From an uncultured Kiritimatiellota bacterium (lineage in GTDB: Bacteria > Verrucomicrobiota > Kiritimatiellia > RFP12 > UBA1067), in NCBI GenBank assembly GCA_934635385.1, contig CAKTZI010000068.1:1-14074 (forward strand): DNA of 14,074 nt. Direction: 5' to 3'. This document shows, piece by piece, positions 1-7,207 of this stretch. Positions within the stretch are counted from its first letter, which is position 1. Each line of letters opens with the position of its first letter. A model generated the notes under the pieces. The model ran no database searches. It had not been told where the DNA came from and saw only the letters and a program-made list of their open reading frames with translations. A program made the translations under genes and the position numbers.

Positions 1-132
1 GAGAAGGACGCGGTCGGCCGGCTCTGGGCGGCGCAGGACAGGGCGAAATACGTCTATGCCACGATCTACGGGCCGGAGCGGGACGGCAAGACCGTCGAGC
101 AGCAGATCGCGGCGGCGTTCGGGGCTTCCTGA
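1..132 (+). CDS. 3' end of an unidentified gene (partial)
   Basis: Frame 1 is open from the first base of the window to a TGA at 130-132, giving the last 43 residues of a protein that starts upstream. The visible tail is charged (KDAVGRLWAAQDRAKYVY) and ends in EQQIAAAFGAS. Third codon positions are mostly G or C, like the other genes here, which supports real coding. I do not recognise the family and no motif is visible in so short a piece. A repeat element (134-185) begins two bases after the stop codon. The C-terminus may therefore have been set by that insertion rather than being the ancestral one. Confidence 0.6.
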   Translation, partial: EKDAVGRLWAAQDRAKYVYATIYGPERDGKTVEQQIAAAFGAS

Positions 133-133
133 C

Positions 134-185
134 GCTGCGCTAAAAGTTGCTGACCCCAATGGAGGGGTTTGAGTGTTGGGCTTCG
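134..185. repeat. Spacer element with CTGACCCCA core and degenerate 14-bp tandem repeat (copy 1)
   Basis: GCTGCGCTAAAAGT (134-147) leads into the core CTGACCCCA (150-158). Two degenerate 14-bp units follow (158-171 and 172-185, about 9 of 14 identical). A second copy lies at 7016-7068; over the 40 bases from the AAAGT side onward (141-180 against 7024-7063) 31 match. The complement of the core, TGGGGTCAG, resembles the GGGGTCAG motif that I recall near REP-associated Y1 transposase genes. No transposase is present here, so a non-autonomous element is inference. Confidence 0.5.
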
Positions 186-212
186 TGGGGACAGGCCTCC
201 GGTTGTCCTGCG

Positions 213-254
213 TTCGCAACCGAGGCAAGATTTTGTTTCGCAAACGAGGCACGA
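213..254. repeat. 18-bp imperfect direct repeat, 24-bp period
   Basis: TTCGCAACCGAGGCAAGA at 213-230 recurs as TTCGCAAACGAGGCACGA at 237-254, 16 of 18 bases identical, with start points 24 bases apart. It lies between the spacer element at 134-185 and the promoter of the surface-protein gene. It could be a further part of that mobile or repetitive element, or an operator-like pair of sites. The sequence alone does not decide between these. Confidence 0.55.
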
Positions 255-260
255 ATGGGG

Positions 261-290
261 TTGTCGGGCAAGCCGAAGAAATGGTATCAT
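261..290 (+). promoter_or_regulatory. Putative sigma70-type promoter for the surface-protein gene
   Basis: TTGTCG (261-266, 4 of 6 to the -35 consensus) and TATCAT (285-290, 5 of 6 to the -10 consensus) are 18 bases apart and lie 35 bases before the start codon at 326. This AT-richer patch stands out in GC-rich DNA. Confidence 0.45.
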
Positions 291-325
291 ATTGAACATC
301 AAATGCGACGAAAGGAATCACAGCT

Positions 326-1357
326 ATGAATATGAGGAACACGGAGGGTCAGAAGTTCAGGCAGCAGGGGGGGGGGGCAGTCGCTCTTGCGTCTCTCTGC
401 CTGTTCGCGTCGCTCGTCACACACGGCGAGTCGTTGACGGTGAATGATGGACAGTCGATGCAGATTTCGACTGCGGCGACTTACGAGAGAATCGATGTCC
501 ACGGTGTGCTGACGGTGTCGGGCGGTGCCGTCGTGACCGCGCCGGACATTCAACTCGGTTCGACGAAAGACGAGGCTCAGATCGTTGCCGTTGGCGCGGG
601 TACGCAGGTGGGCGAAGCGAGCAGCAACAACTCGTCCGCGAGAACGACTTTGGTGCTTGGTGCGGAAGGTGGTGTCGGTCGTCTGATAGCCAAGGACGGC
701 GGTTCGATTGGCATTTGCAAGCTGACGATTGACGCGACGGCAGCCACATCCGCAAACGGTTTCGTCGATTATGCACGCCTTGAGGCCGAAGGTCGACTGG
801 CAATACGCGAGTCCGTGAACGAGTCGGCCGCGACAGGGCGTGTCGTCTGCGCGGGCGGCACGCTGTCCTCCGCACAGGGCTGGTGGCCGACGATGTTTGC
901 CAAGGGGGCGTTTCGGCTGGAAGCCGTCAACGAGACAACGACGAAGATATCATTCCCGTACATCGGGCATCAGACGTTTAACGCAAGTGGCACAACGGTG
1001 CTGCTGGATGGAGACGGGGCATTCCGCTTCGTGGGGACTTTGGGAAACGACGGTTATCGCGTGACGTTCAACAAGGGTACGACGTTCAATTCGTCCGGCA
1101 AGCTGAATCTGTCCACGTGCCACTATATCTTCAACGTCGGCGTGACGTGCGGGCCGGATTTCGGCGGAATCGAACTGGACAGGAGTCGCCTGACGCTTGC
1201 CGAAAATTGCGTCCTCCGTCTGCCGGCGCTTGACTGTTCGGGAGACTCCGTTCTGGCGGGTGCGGGCGCGTTGACGCTTGACGTGCCGGACGCGGCCGAG
1301 ACGGCATTCGCGCCGAAACTGGCCGAAGGCGCGACGCTGACAATCGAGAAGGCCTGA
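326..1357 (+). CDS. Secreted beta-strand-rich surface protein, N-terminal part (frame-disrupted)
   Basis: The 343 codons start at ATG 326 behind AAAGGA (311-316, spacing 9). A signal peptide is visible: a basic N-terminus (NMRNTEGQKFRQQ), three glycines encoded by an 11-G run, then a hydrophobic core (AVALASLCLFASL). The mature part is Gly/Thr/Ser/Val-rich with short alternating segments such as VHGVLTVSGGAVV and LTLAENCVLRLPAL. This resembles the autotransporter-associated beta-strand or beta-helix proteins that are abundant in PVC bacteria. The frame closes at TGA 1355-1357 inside what reads as continuing homologous sequence: the -1 frame carries on as GLTVRDVGTIPSFVLTEG. I read this as the front half of one protein whose second half is at 1426-2655. 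The molecular function is unknown; a cell-surface or extracellular role is inferred from the signal peptide. Confidence 0.7.
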   Translation: MNMRNTEGQKFRQQGGGAVALASLCLFASLVTHGESLTVNDGQSMQISTAATYERIDVHGVLTVSGGAVVTAPDIQLGSTKDEAQIVAVGAGTQVGEASSNNSSARTTLVLGAEGGVGRLIAKDGGSIGICKLTIDATAATSANGFVDYARLEAEGRLAIRESVNESAATGRVVCAGGTLSSAQGWWPTMFAKGAFRLEAVNETTTKISFPYIGHQTFNASGTTVLLDGDGAFRFVGTLGNDGYRVTFNKGTTFNSSGKLNLSTCHYIFNVGVTCGPDFGGIELDRSRLTLAENCVLRLPALDCSGDSVLAGAGALTLDVPDAAETAFAPKLAEGATLTIEKA

Positions 1358-1425
1358 CGGTCAGAGACGTCGGGACGATTCCGTCATTCGTTCTGACGGA
1401 GGGCGCGGTTGCCTTTTCCTCAGAC

Positions 1426-2655
1426 GTGGAGGTCGGGACGCTGACGCTTGCTTCCGGCACGACGCTTTCCGTCGATGGCGTGACCGTGACCGTGCGGGAT
1501 TTAGACGACGCGGGCGCGTCGATCAACCTCCTGAACGGCGGGCGAATTGTCCGGCTGTTCGATGTCGTGGCGGGCGGGACTACCGATCTCCGCGCCTGCG
1601 ATGCGTCGCGTGGCGGGTTGACGAAGACCGGCGAGGGCGTTCTTCGCCTGTACGATCCGGCGCTGACTGGGACGGTCCATGTGGCGGCGGGGACATTGAC
1701 GTTTTCACGTTGGGGACTGTCCGACCGCTATGTTCGGATGACGTTCAAGGAGCTTCTTCCGTTTTGGTACGGGGACGCGCAGGGCAATCGTCCGATCGGG
1801 AACCTGAACGGGAAAGTCGCGCTGTATGACGTCGATGGCGCACGTTGCGCGTTTGAGGAAGACCCGTCTGTCTCATTCGGTGTTGCGGCGAAAGATCTGC
1901 AGGCAGGAGGGCTTACGGCGCCTGAGGGGACGACCTTCGAGACGACTCAATACCAGAACTTCAACTTCTTCTTCTCGACTTCGACGGGCTATACGGTTCG
2001 CTTCACGCGGTGTGCGGTGACGAATGCGCTTGACGCCGGATGCTGGCAGACCGTCACCAAGCGGCTTCTGCCGAGCGTGCCGGCGCTTGACGGCTTCAAC
2101 TTCTACGCCCAGTGGGACTTCGGCAATCCGACGACATGGACGGTCGAGACGAGCGCGACGGGCGAAGAAGGTTCCTGGCGCGTGGTGCTGGACAAGCGCG
2201 GCGAACGGCATCCGCAGATGGGCGCGAACAATTCCCTGTGGATGAACGGCGGCGACACGTCTCCCGCCTACCTGCTCTTCTATTCCGAACCCGGTGTGCG
2301 CGACGTTGCCGATACGCTCGCCGTGCAGGTTGATGCGGATGCCACGCTCGATTTCACGATGAAGACGGGCGGTCAGGCGATCGATCGCCTCGTCTACGAT
2401 CCGACACGCGGGGCTGGCGTGATTTCCAATGTCGCTTTTGCCGCAAACGGCACGTTGGAGATCGTGAACGCCTCCGGCAAGCTCGGAGACTACGTTGGCG
2501 AATTGCCCTGGACATTCTCCGGCGAAACAGGCGAAACGGACAACGTGAAGACGTGGCGTGTCTCGTTCAACGGCGCGGAGAAGCGGTGGATGTTGCGGTG
2601 GCAAGCCGGTCGTCTTCATCTTGTTCGCTGTGGCTTGGTTCTCGTCTTCCGATGA
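1426..2655 (+). pseudogene. C-terminal part of the same surface protein, out of frame with its N-terminal part
   Basis: The first start-like codon is GTG 1426, but it has no ribosome binding site and the frame is already open and protein-like from about 1351 (EGLTVRDVGTIPSFVLTEG). A natural start here is therefore unlikely; a one-base deletion, or a sequencing error, near 1351 would explain the split. The first part continues the Gly/Thr/Val beta-strand style. The middle (from about 1720, DRYVRMTFKE, to about 2230) looks like a discoidin or F5/8-type carbohydrate-binding fold: an LYDVDG segment, then TWTVETSATGEEGSWRVV, similar to the W-x-V-x-x-S...G-x-W pattern of that fold. The last residues are WMLRWQAGRLHLVRCGLVLVFR, with a short hydrophobic tail before the terminal arginine. 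The stop overlaps an ATG at 2652, but the next gene is better started at 2676. Domain naming is tentative. Confidence 0.6.
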
Positions 2656-2675
2656 CAGGGATAAGGACTTCGACC

Positions 2676-5600
2676 ATGAGAAGAGGGTTTGGGGCGGGAT
2701 TATTCTGTCTGTTGGCTCTGCACGGCGCGGCGGCGACCAACCTGGTTGTCAACGGCGACTTCTCCGCAGGCCTGAAGGGCTGGACGTACGGGGGGAGCTT
2801 CGGCGGCGGGAAGGGGTGCGTCGGCCTTGTGACGAACGTCGGCGGCAAGGCCTTCCTTCGGCTTGAAAAGTCGCTGGGACCCGGCGGCACGCAGGTCTTC
2901 TCCGCCCAGGTTCCGCTGTCTGGCGCGATGCGCTACCGCCTTTCCTGTCGGACGCAGGCGAACAACGGCCTCCTCTTCGTGCGCTATTTCCGGCACGACG
3001 GGGAGACGTGGACGGTGCTGGAGGGCCCGACGGGCGCGCCGGTGACGAAGCATTACGATTCGTTTGGACGGGATGCGGAAGCGGGGGTGCGGTGGCGCGA
3101 CTTTTCCGTGACAAACACGGTTCCGCAGATGGCAAAGGAAGAAGACGTGGCGATTCAGCTTCAGTTCCAGACCTATCCGAAACCGGATGGCACAGGCTTC
3201 CTTGAGGTGTCCGACGTTGAGGTGGAGCCCTTGGATGCGCCCGTCGCCGCGATTCCGTCCGCCGTCTCCCTGTCGTTGCGTCCGACGCCGTTGGAGGAGG
3301 GCTATCGGACGGTCGAGAAGGCTTTTGACTGGAAATGGGAGATCAAGAACGGGCTCTTCTACCGCAATGGGCGCCCCTATTTCTTCTGCGGTTGGGGGGA
3401 GAGCCCTGGCGGCGGCATGGGCGGCGCGGCCGGGCTCTGGCTGGCGCGACTTCAGGGCATCCGGTTCATCGGGACTTACCAATATCCGAACCAGCGCATC
3501 AGGCGCGTCGGTCGTGCGAAATACGAGCTGGTCGCACGGTCGCGTTCGGGGTGGATCTCGTGGCAGCGCGAGGCGGCTCGGTTCGGTCTGCTGACGGAGC
3601 CGCATCCGCTCACCGAGTACGACCGCAATTCCACGCTCGGCAAGTTCTGCCGCGAACACCCGGAATGGCAGGAACTCTACTTTGACCTTGGGCATTATCT
3701 GTCCTACGATTCAGGGACGCCTCTTGCGGCGGACATCCTTGGCGAAAGCTACAAACACTATTTCGGGCATACGTTTCCAAACTGCGGAACGGACTACTGC
3801 GAACTGGCGCGCGAACCCGGCGCCGAGAACTGCAACGTGCGCATGAGAGAGGCCTTTCGTGCGTTTGCGCGGCACAAGTACGGAGATGATCTTGCGTGCG
3901 CGAACCGTGTCTGGAGAACCGACTTCACGTCATGGAATGACGTCCACCCCCTTCATCTGGATACGGATGCCGTTGCGGCTTCGGCGAATGCGCTGTCCCT
4001 GCGGCGGCATGTCTTCGACCGCTACCCCGAGCATTACTATGACTTCCTCCGGTTCATGCAGCTGGACACGGCCGCGCGCACGAAGAACGAGATCGCGGCC
4101 GTTCGCAAGGCCGTTCCGGGCGTTCCCGTGACGGTGGACGTTCGCGGACATCATGCCTATACGGATGGATACATGGCGTATGACCCGGACCTGATTGCGC
4201 CGTTGGAAGACATTTTCCACGTTCACTGCGGCTTTTTCCCATATGTCTACAACAAAACGCCTGTACACGTCCCGACGCTGTGCGACGAGACCGCCTATCC
4301 GCTTTTCGCCTACAACTACTTTATACGTAACACGACGAAGCCCATGGTGCAGAGCGAGGACATCATCTCGCGGGCGATGCTGCCCGGATCTGACGGCGAG
4401 GCGATGGCCAATAACGACTTCGCGCAGCTCCACAAGCGTCCGTGGCGGTTTCGCATCGAGGAGAAGGGCGAGGACGGACTTGCGTCGGGCTGGTTCAAGC
4501 AGGGATTCGATGACGCGGCTTGGGGCGAGGTGACGGTGCCCGGCGCGTGGGACGAGCAGTCGGCATACAAGGGGCGGGTCGGCATCGGCTGGTACCGGGC
4601 GAAATTCCGTCTGTCCGGTCGCCTGAAGGCCGATTATCTTGATGGCGGCCGCCGGTTCCTGATCTACAGGAAAGGGGTCGCGCAACGTGGCACGGTTTGG
4701 CTGAACGGCACGAAGGTCGGTTCGGTCGCGGGATGGGACAAGGGCTACGAGTTCGATGTCGGTGCGCTGCTGAACTATGGCGGCGAGAACGAGATCGTCT
4801 GGCGCGTGGTCGGGGACAAATGGCAGAACGGTCTGCGCTTCCGCTGCCATGTGCTGTGCTCGGACATGCTCAACAAGAGCCGCCCCTTTGGGGAGAAGGA
4901 CTATGCGCTGATGTACTGGACATACCTGATGCGCGGCAGTTCGGGCGTGCTCAACTGGAACTGGCACGACGACCGGCTGCTGTCGTACCTGCCGCGCGTC
5001 ATTGCGCCGCTGGAGACGGCGGCCGGCGTTGCGCTTGAAAGTCTGCGAAGCCGCCGTTCGCGAATCGCGTACCTCTACGGATTTCTGTCGGAGCGGGGAT
5101 TGCCGTTCAAGGCGGAGAAGCGACATTACACGGCCCTGACGTGGTACAATGCGCTTGAGTTCCTCGGAACGCGTCCAGACGTCGTTTCCGAACGAACGTT
5201 TGTGCGTGACGTGACGCCGGAATCGTATCCGCTGCTGGTCGTTCCGGAGACGGCGCTCGTGGCGGACAAGACCTATCGCCATTTTAAGGATTACCTTGCG
5301 GCGGGCGGTACGGCCGTCATCACGACAAACGCATTGCGAAAGACGTTCTCCCGCTTTGCGGACACAGACGTGGATTCGCTGGACGGGCGGATTGTTCGTC
5401 TTCCGTCCGACTTGTCGCTGTCTGATCTGATGTCGGCGTTGCGTCCCCTTGTCCCGGCGCCGGAAGTCGAGGTCGAGAGTTCGGAGGAACGCGAACGTCC
5501 GATGATCGAGCGAATGCTCGCAGGTGATGCGGAAGCCAAGATTCTCTACCTGTGCAATTGGGGTGGCTTCAGCCATCCGCTGACGGTGCGGATTCCGGCG

Positions 5601-6551
5601 GCTTACGGCAATTGGCGACTGACCGACTTGCGCGGATCGTTCATGCGTGAGTCGGACGGTTCGCTGAAGGTGACGGTTCCGTCTCAGGCGCCCGTGGCCT
5701 GTCTGCTGACGCGCGGCGAGCCTGAACCGTGGATGAAAACGGGGCCGTCGCCCGCCAACCGTGCCGTCTGGCGGCGGCTGACCGACCTGTTGGCGCGAAA
5801 GGACAGCGGACGCCCCAAGGCGCTCTGGGCGGTCGAGCGCGAGTATTACCCCTATCTGCTGGATCGGTTCGACGCCTTTGGTCTGGACAACGTCCAGCCC
5901 TGTCGTCCGGAGGACTGGACGGCCGAGCATCTCGCGGCGGCGAAGGTGGTTGTCCTGTCGGAGGGCGGAACGACGAGCCTTCGGGTTGCCTTGCGCCGTC
6001 CGGCATTCAAGACGCTCTTGCGCGACTACGTGAGAAACGGCGGGTCCCTGTTTGTCTCGGCGTTCTCGGCTGGGACAATCAACGCCTATGGCGACGTGCT
6101 GCGGGACGTTGCGGGGATCTTTGGCGTGAACGGCCTGTGGTGTGACGTGGCGCGTGACCGTTCGCATGCGGCGTTCGGCGACGCCTGGCAGATCGCTTCG
6201 GAAGACGTGGCAACGGGATCTCCCTTGACGGAAGGCGTGAAAAGGGTCAATCTCTTCACGCTCTCGCCGCTGGTGGCCGACAAGGGCGCGGCGGTGACGC
6301 CTGTCGTGAAGATTCCGGCGTCCGCCGAACGTCACGCGGGCAAGTTGGCGATGGCCGCCGTCGAATACGGGAAGGGACGTGTTTTCGTCAGCGCGGACGC
6401 GATGGCGTTCCAGCCGCTTCGCATCGAGACGGCGGACAATGCTGCTCTGCTTGAGAACGTGATCGGGTGGCTGCTGCGCGAAAGGGTCACGCCGGAGATG
6501 CGCGCGGCTTTCAAGGCCGGGCTGTTCGTCACGAAAGAGTCGATGGAGTAA
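2676..6551 (+). CDS. Secreted multidomain glycoside hydrolase, GH42 (beta-galactosidase)-like
   Basis: This 1291-residue protein starts at ATG 2676 behind AAGGA (2663-2667, spacing 8); an upstream in-frame ATG at 2652 would put extra residues before the signal peptide. Residues 1-20 are a signal peptide ending AAA. Residues about 22-187 resemble a CBM4/9-type carbohydrate-binding beta-sandwich (NLVVNGDFSAGLKGW). A TIM-barrel of GH42 style runs from about 220 (NGLFYRNGRPYFFCGWG), with HKYGDDLACANRVWRTDF typical of that family. Likely catalytic glutamates are E380 in AREPG (acid/base) and E561 in MVQSED (nucleophile). Residues 590-727 (WRFRIEEK to RFRCHVL) look like a GH2-type sugar-binding jelly roll inserted into the barrel, which resumes at GVLNWNWHDD (757-766). 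A GH42 middle (trimerisation, amidotransferase-like) domain covers about 795-912, a beta-sandwich about 955-1015, and a second amidotransferase-like domain about 1045-1291. The substrate is a glycan of unknown type, probably cleaved outside the cytoplasm. Enzyme class is fairly sure, specificity not. Confidence 0.8.
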   Translation: MRRGFGAGLFCLLALHGAAATNLVVNGDFSAGLKGWTYGGSFGGGKGCVGLVTNVGGKAFLRLEKSLGPGGTQVFSAQVPLSGAMRYRLSCRTQANNGLLFVRYFRHDGETWTVLEGPTGAPVTKHYDSFGRDAEAGVRWRDFSVTNTVPQMAKEEDVAIQLQFQTYPKPDGTGFLEVSDVEVEPLDAPVAAIPSAVSLSLRPTPLEEGYRTVEKAFDWKWEIKNGLFYRNGRPYFFCGWGESPGGGMGGAAGLWLARLQGIRFIGTYQYPNQRIRRVGRAKYELVARSRSGWISWQREAARFGLLTEPHPLTEYDRNSTLGKFCREHPEWQELYFDLGHYLSYDSGTPLAADILGESYKHYFGHTFPNCGTDYCELAREPGAENCNVRMREAFRAFARHKYGDDLACANRVWRTDFTSWNDVHPLHLDTDAVAASANALSLRRHVFDRYPEHYYDFLRFMQLDTAARTKNEIAAVRKAVPGVPVTVDVRGHHAYTDGYMAYDPDLIAPLEDIFHVHCGFFPYVYNKTPVHVPTLCDETAYPLFAYNYFIRNTTKPMVQSEDIISRAMLPGSDGEAMANNDFAQLHKRPWRFRIEEKGEDGLASGWFKQGFDDAAWGEVTVPGAWDEQSAYKGRVGIGWYRAKFRLSGRLKADYLDGGRRFLIYRKGVAQRGTVWLNGTKVGSVAGWDKGYEFDVGALLNYGGENEIVWRVVGDKWQNGLRFRCHVLCSDMLNKSRPFGEKDYALMYWTYLMRGSSGVLNWNWHDDRLLSYLPRVIAPLETAAGVALESLRSRRSRIAYLYGFLSERGLPFKAEKRHYTALTWYNALEFLGTRPDVVSERTFVRDVTPESYPLLVVPETALVADKTYRHFKDYLAAGGTAVITTNALRKTFSRFADTDVDSLDGRIVRLPSDLSLSDLMSALRPLVPAPEVEVESSEERERPMIERMLAGDAEAKILYLCNWGGFSHPLTVRIPAAYGNWRLTDLRGSFMRESDGSLKVTVPSQAPVACLLTRGEPEPWMKTGPSPANRAVWRRLTDLLARKDSGRPKALWAVEREYYPYLLDRFDAFGLDNVQPCRPEDWTAEHLAAAKVVVLSEGGTTSLRVALRRPAFKTLLRDYVRNGGSLFVSAFSAGTINAYGDVLRDVAGIFGVNGLWCDVARDRSHAAFGDAWQIASEDVATGSPLTEGVKRVNLFTLSPLVADKGAAVTPVVKIPASAERHAGKLAMAAVEYGKGRVFVSADAMAFQPLRIETADNAALLENVIGWLLRERVTPEMRAAFKAGLFVTKESME

Positions 6552-6592
6552 CGCCTCGTGACGATCGACTCCCGTTACTGAACGGCAACATT

Positions 6593-6610
6593 GCCAAATG
6601 GTCATTTGGC
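6593..6610 (+). other. Short hairpin downstream of the glycosidase gene
   Basis: GCCAAAT (6593-6599) pairs with ATTTGGC (6604-6610) around a GGTC loop, 42 bases after the glycosidase stop codon. There is no T-run after it, so it is a weak terminator candidate at best. It may instead be a processing or end-protecting stem. Confidence 0.35.
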
Positions 6611-6637
6611 GGAAAGGTGGCGGTTAGGTTCGTTTCC

Positions 6638-6643
6638 TATACT
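6638..6643 (+). promoter_or_regulatory. Putative -10 box for the small secreted protein gene
   Basis: TATACT (5 of 6 to consensus) lies 35 bases before the ATG at 6679, in a locally AT-richer spacer. No convincing -35 box is visible at the usual distance. Confidence 0.35.
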
Positions 6644-6678
6644 GTGTGCATCATGAACCCTCAAAGGAGATGCACACG

Positions 6679-6921
6679 ATGAAACGATTCCTGCTGACAC
6701 TGGCGATGGCCCTCGCGGCCGTCACGTGCGTTGCCGCGTCCGAAGCGCCGGCGGAGACGACGGCCGTCCATCGCGGCTGCCACAAGATGGGCGTGCGCCG
6801 TCCCGGCCGCAACGGCACGACGCACCATCACGTCAAGAAGGTGAAGAGGGCCGCGAAGCCGGTCGCGACGAATGCCGCGCCGGCGACGGTCGCGCAGTCG
6901 GCTCCGGCGGCGGCGAAATGA
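6679..6921 (+). CDS. Small secreted basic, alanine-rich protein
   Basis: This 80-residue protein starts at ATG 6679 behind a strong AAAGGAG (6663-6669, spacing 9). Upstream GTG and ATG codons in or near the frame have no such site. Residues 1-20 form a clear signal peptide (MKRFLLTLAMALAAVTCVAA). The mature peptide of about 60 residues has two basic stretches (HKMGVRRPGRNG and HHHVKKVKRAAK), a His run, then an Ala/Pro/Thr tail (ATNAAPATVAQSAPAAAK). It has one cysteine outside the signal peptide and no lipobox. A positively charged periplasmic or extracellular peptide is the most that can be said; the family is not recognised. Its stop codon overlaps the ATG of the following stump (ATGA at 6918-6921), as in translationally coupled genes. 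Confidence 0.7.
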   Translation: MKRFLLTLAMALAAVTCVAASEAPAETTAVHRGCHKMGVRRPGRNGTTHHHVKKVKRAAKPVATNAAPATVAQSAPAAAK

Positions 6922-7130
6922 GGCCGTCCGCCGCCCTGCGTCTCGCGTACGCGACGTCCGAGGCCAAGGCCGACGCGGCGGGCTGGTGGGAGGATCCGTC
7001 GCTCGACGTCGACTGGCTGCGGCTGAAAGTGTCTGACCCCAGTGGTAGGGTTCGAGTGGTAGGGTTGGTTGCTCATCCGGACTTAGATACGTTCGCGCCA
7101 AGATATGAGAATCAGGTGTGGAATTCTTAG
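6918..7130 (+). pseudogene. 5' gene stump truncated by a repeat element; possible outer-membrane efflux protein fragment
   Basis: An ATGA overlap with the previous gene opens a frame of 70 codons. The first 35 codons (6918-7022) almost all end in G or C, as in true genes of this window. From 7024 the third-base bias disappears, and at the same place the CTGACCCCA element begins. The natural coding part (AYATSEAKADAAGWWEDPSL) therefore ends at the element, and the rest of the frame is element translated by chance. The fragment has a helix-then-DPSLDV pattern that faintly recalls the first helical segment of TolC/CusC-type outer-membrane factors. That resemblance is weak and untested. It is probably not functional. 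Confidence 0.45.
7016..7068. repeat. Spacer element with CTGACCCCA core and 14-bp tandem repeat (copy 2)
   Basis: GCTGCGGCTGAAAGT (7016-7030) leads to CTGACCCCA (7033-7041). Two 14-bp units follow, AGTGGTAGGGTTCG (7041-7054) and AGTGGTAGGGTTGG (7055-7068), differing at one base. It is in the same orientation as the copy at 134-185. It marks the point where the upstream coding bias stops. The right-hand limit is unclear; non-coding sequence continues to the uvrB promoter. Confidence 0.6.
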
Positions 7131-7207
7131 ACGCCCCGTTTGATTCTTGCAAGGGAAGCGGGAAAGCTCGCCGTCGGCGTCCTTCGTCGCGGTGGGCATG
7201 TTTTTGG

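Noticed and set aside
189..208. GGACA/TGTCC inverted repeat upstream of the surface-protein gene
   Set aside because: A 5-bp stem with a 10-base loop is expected by chance in GC-rich DNA.
1340..1360. Programmed -1 ribosomal frameshift joining the two halves of the surface protein
   Set aside because: The join region (GAGAAGGCCTGACGG) has no X-XXY-YYZ slippery heptamer in frame and no obvious stimulatory stem; mutation or error is simpler.
326..2655. Classical type V autotransporter
   Set aside because: The beta-strand style fits a passenger, but no C-terminal beta-barrel domain is present in either half.
3930..6605. 891-codon open frame on the minus strand opposite the glycosidase
   Set aside because: It mirrors the third-base G/C bias of the plus-strand gene, has Arg/His-rich composition with no family pattern, and the plus strand holds a clear multidomain enzyme.
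6593..6610. Rho-independent terminator after the glycosidase
   Set aside because: The stem is only 7 bp and no T-run follows; kept only as a hairpin.
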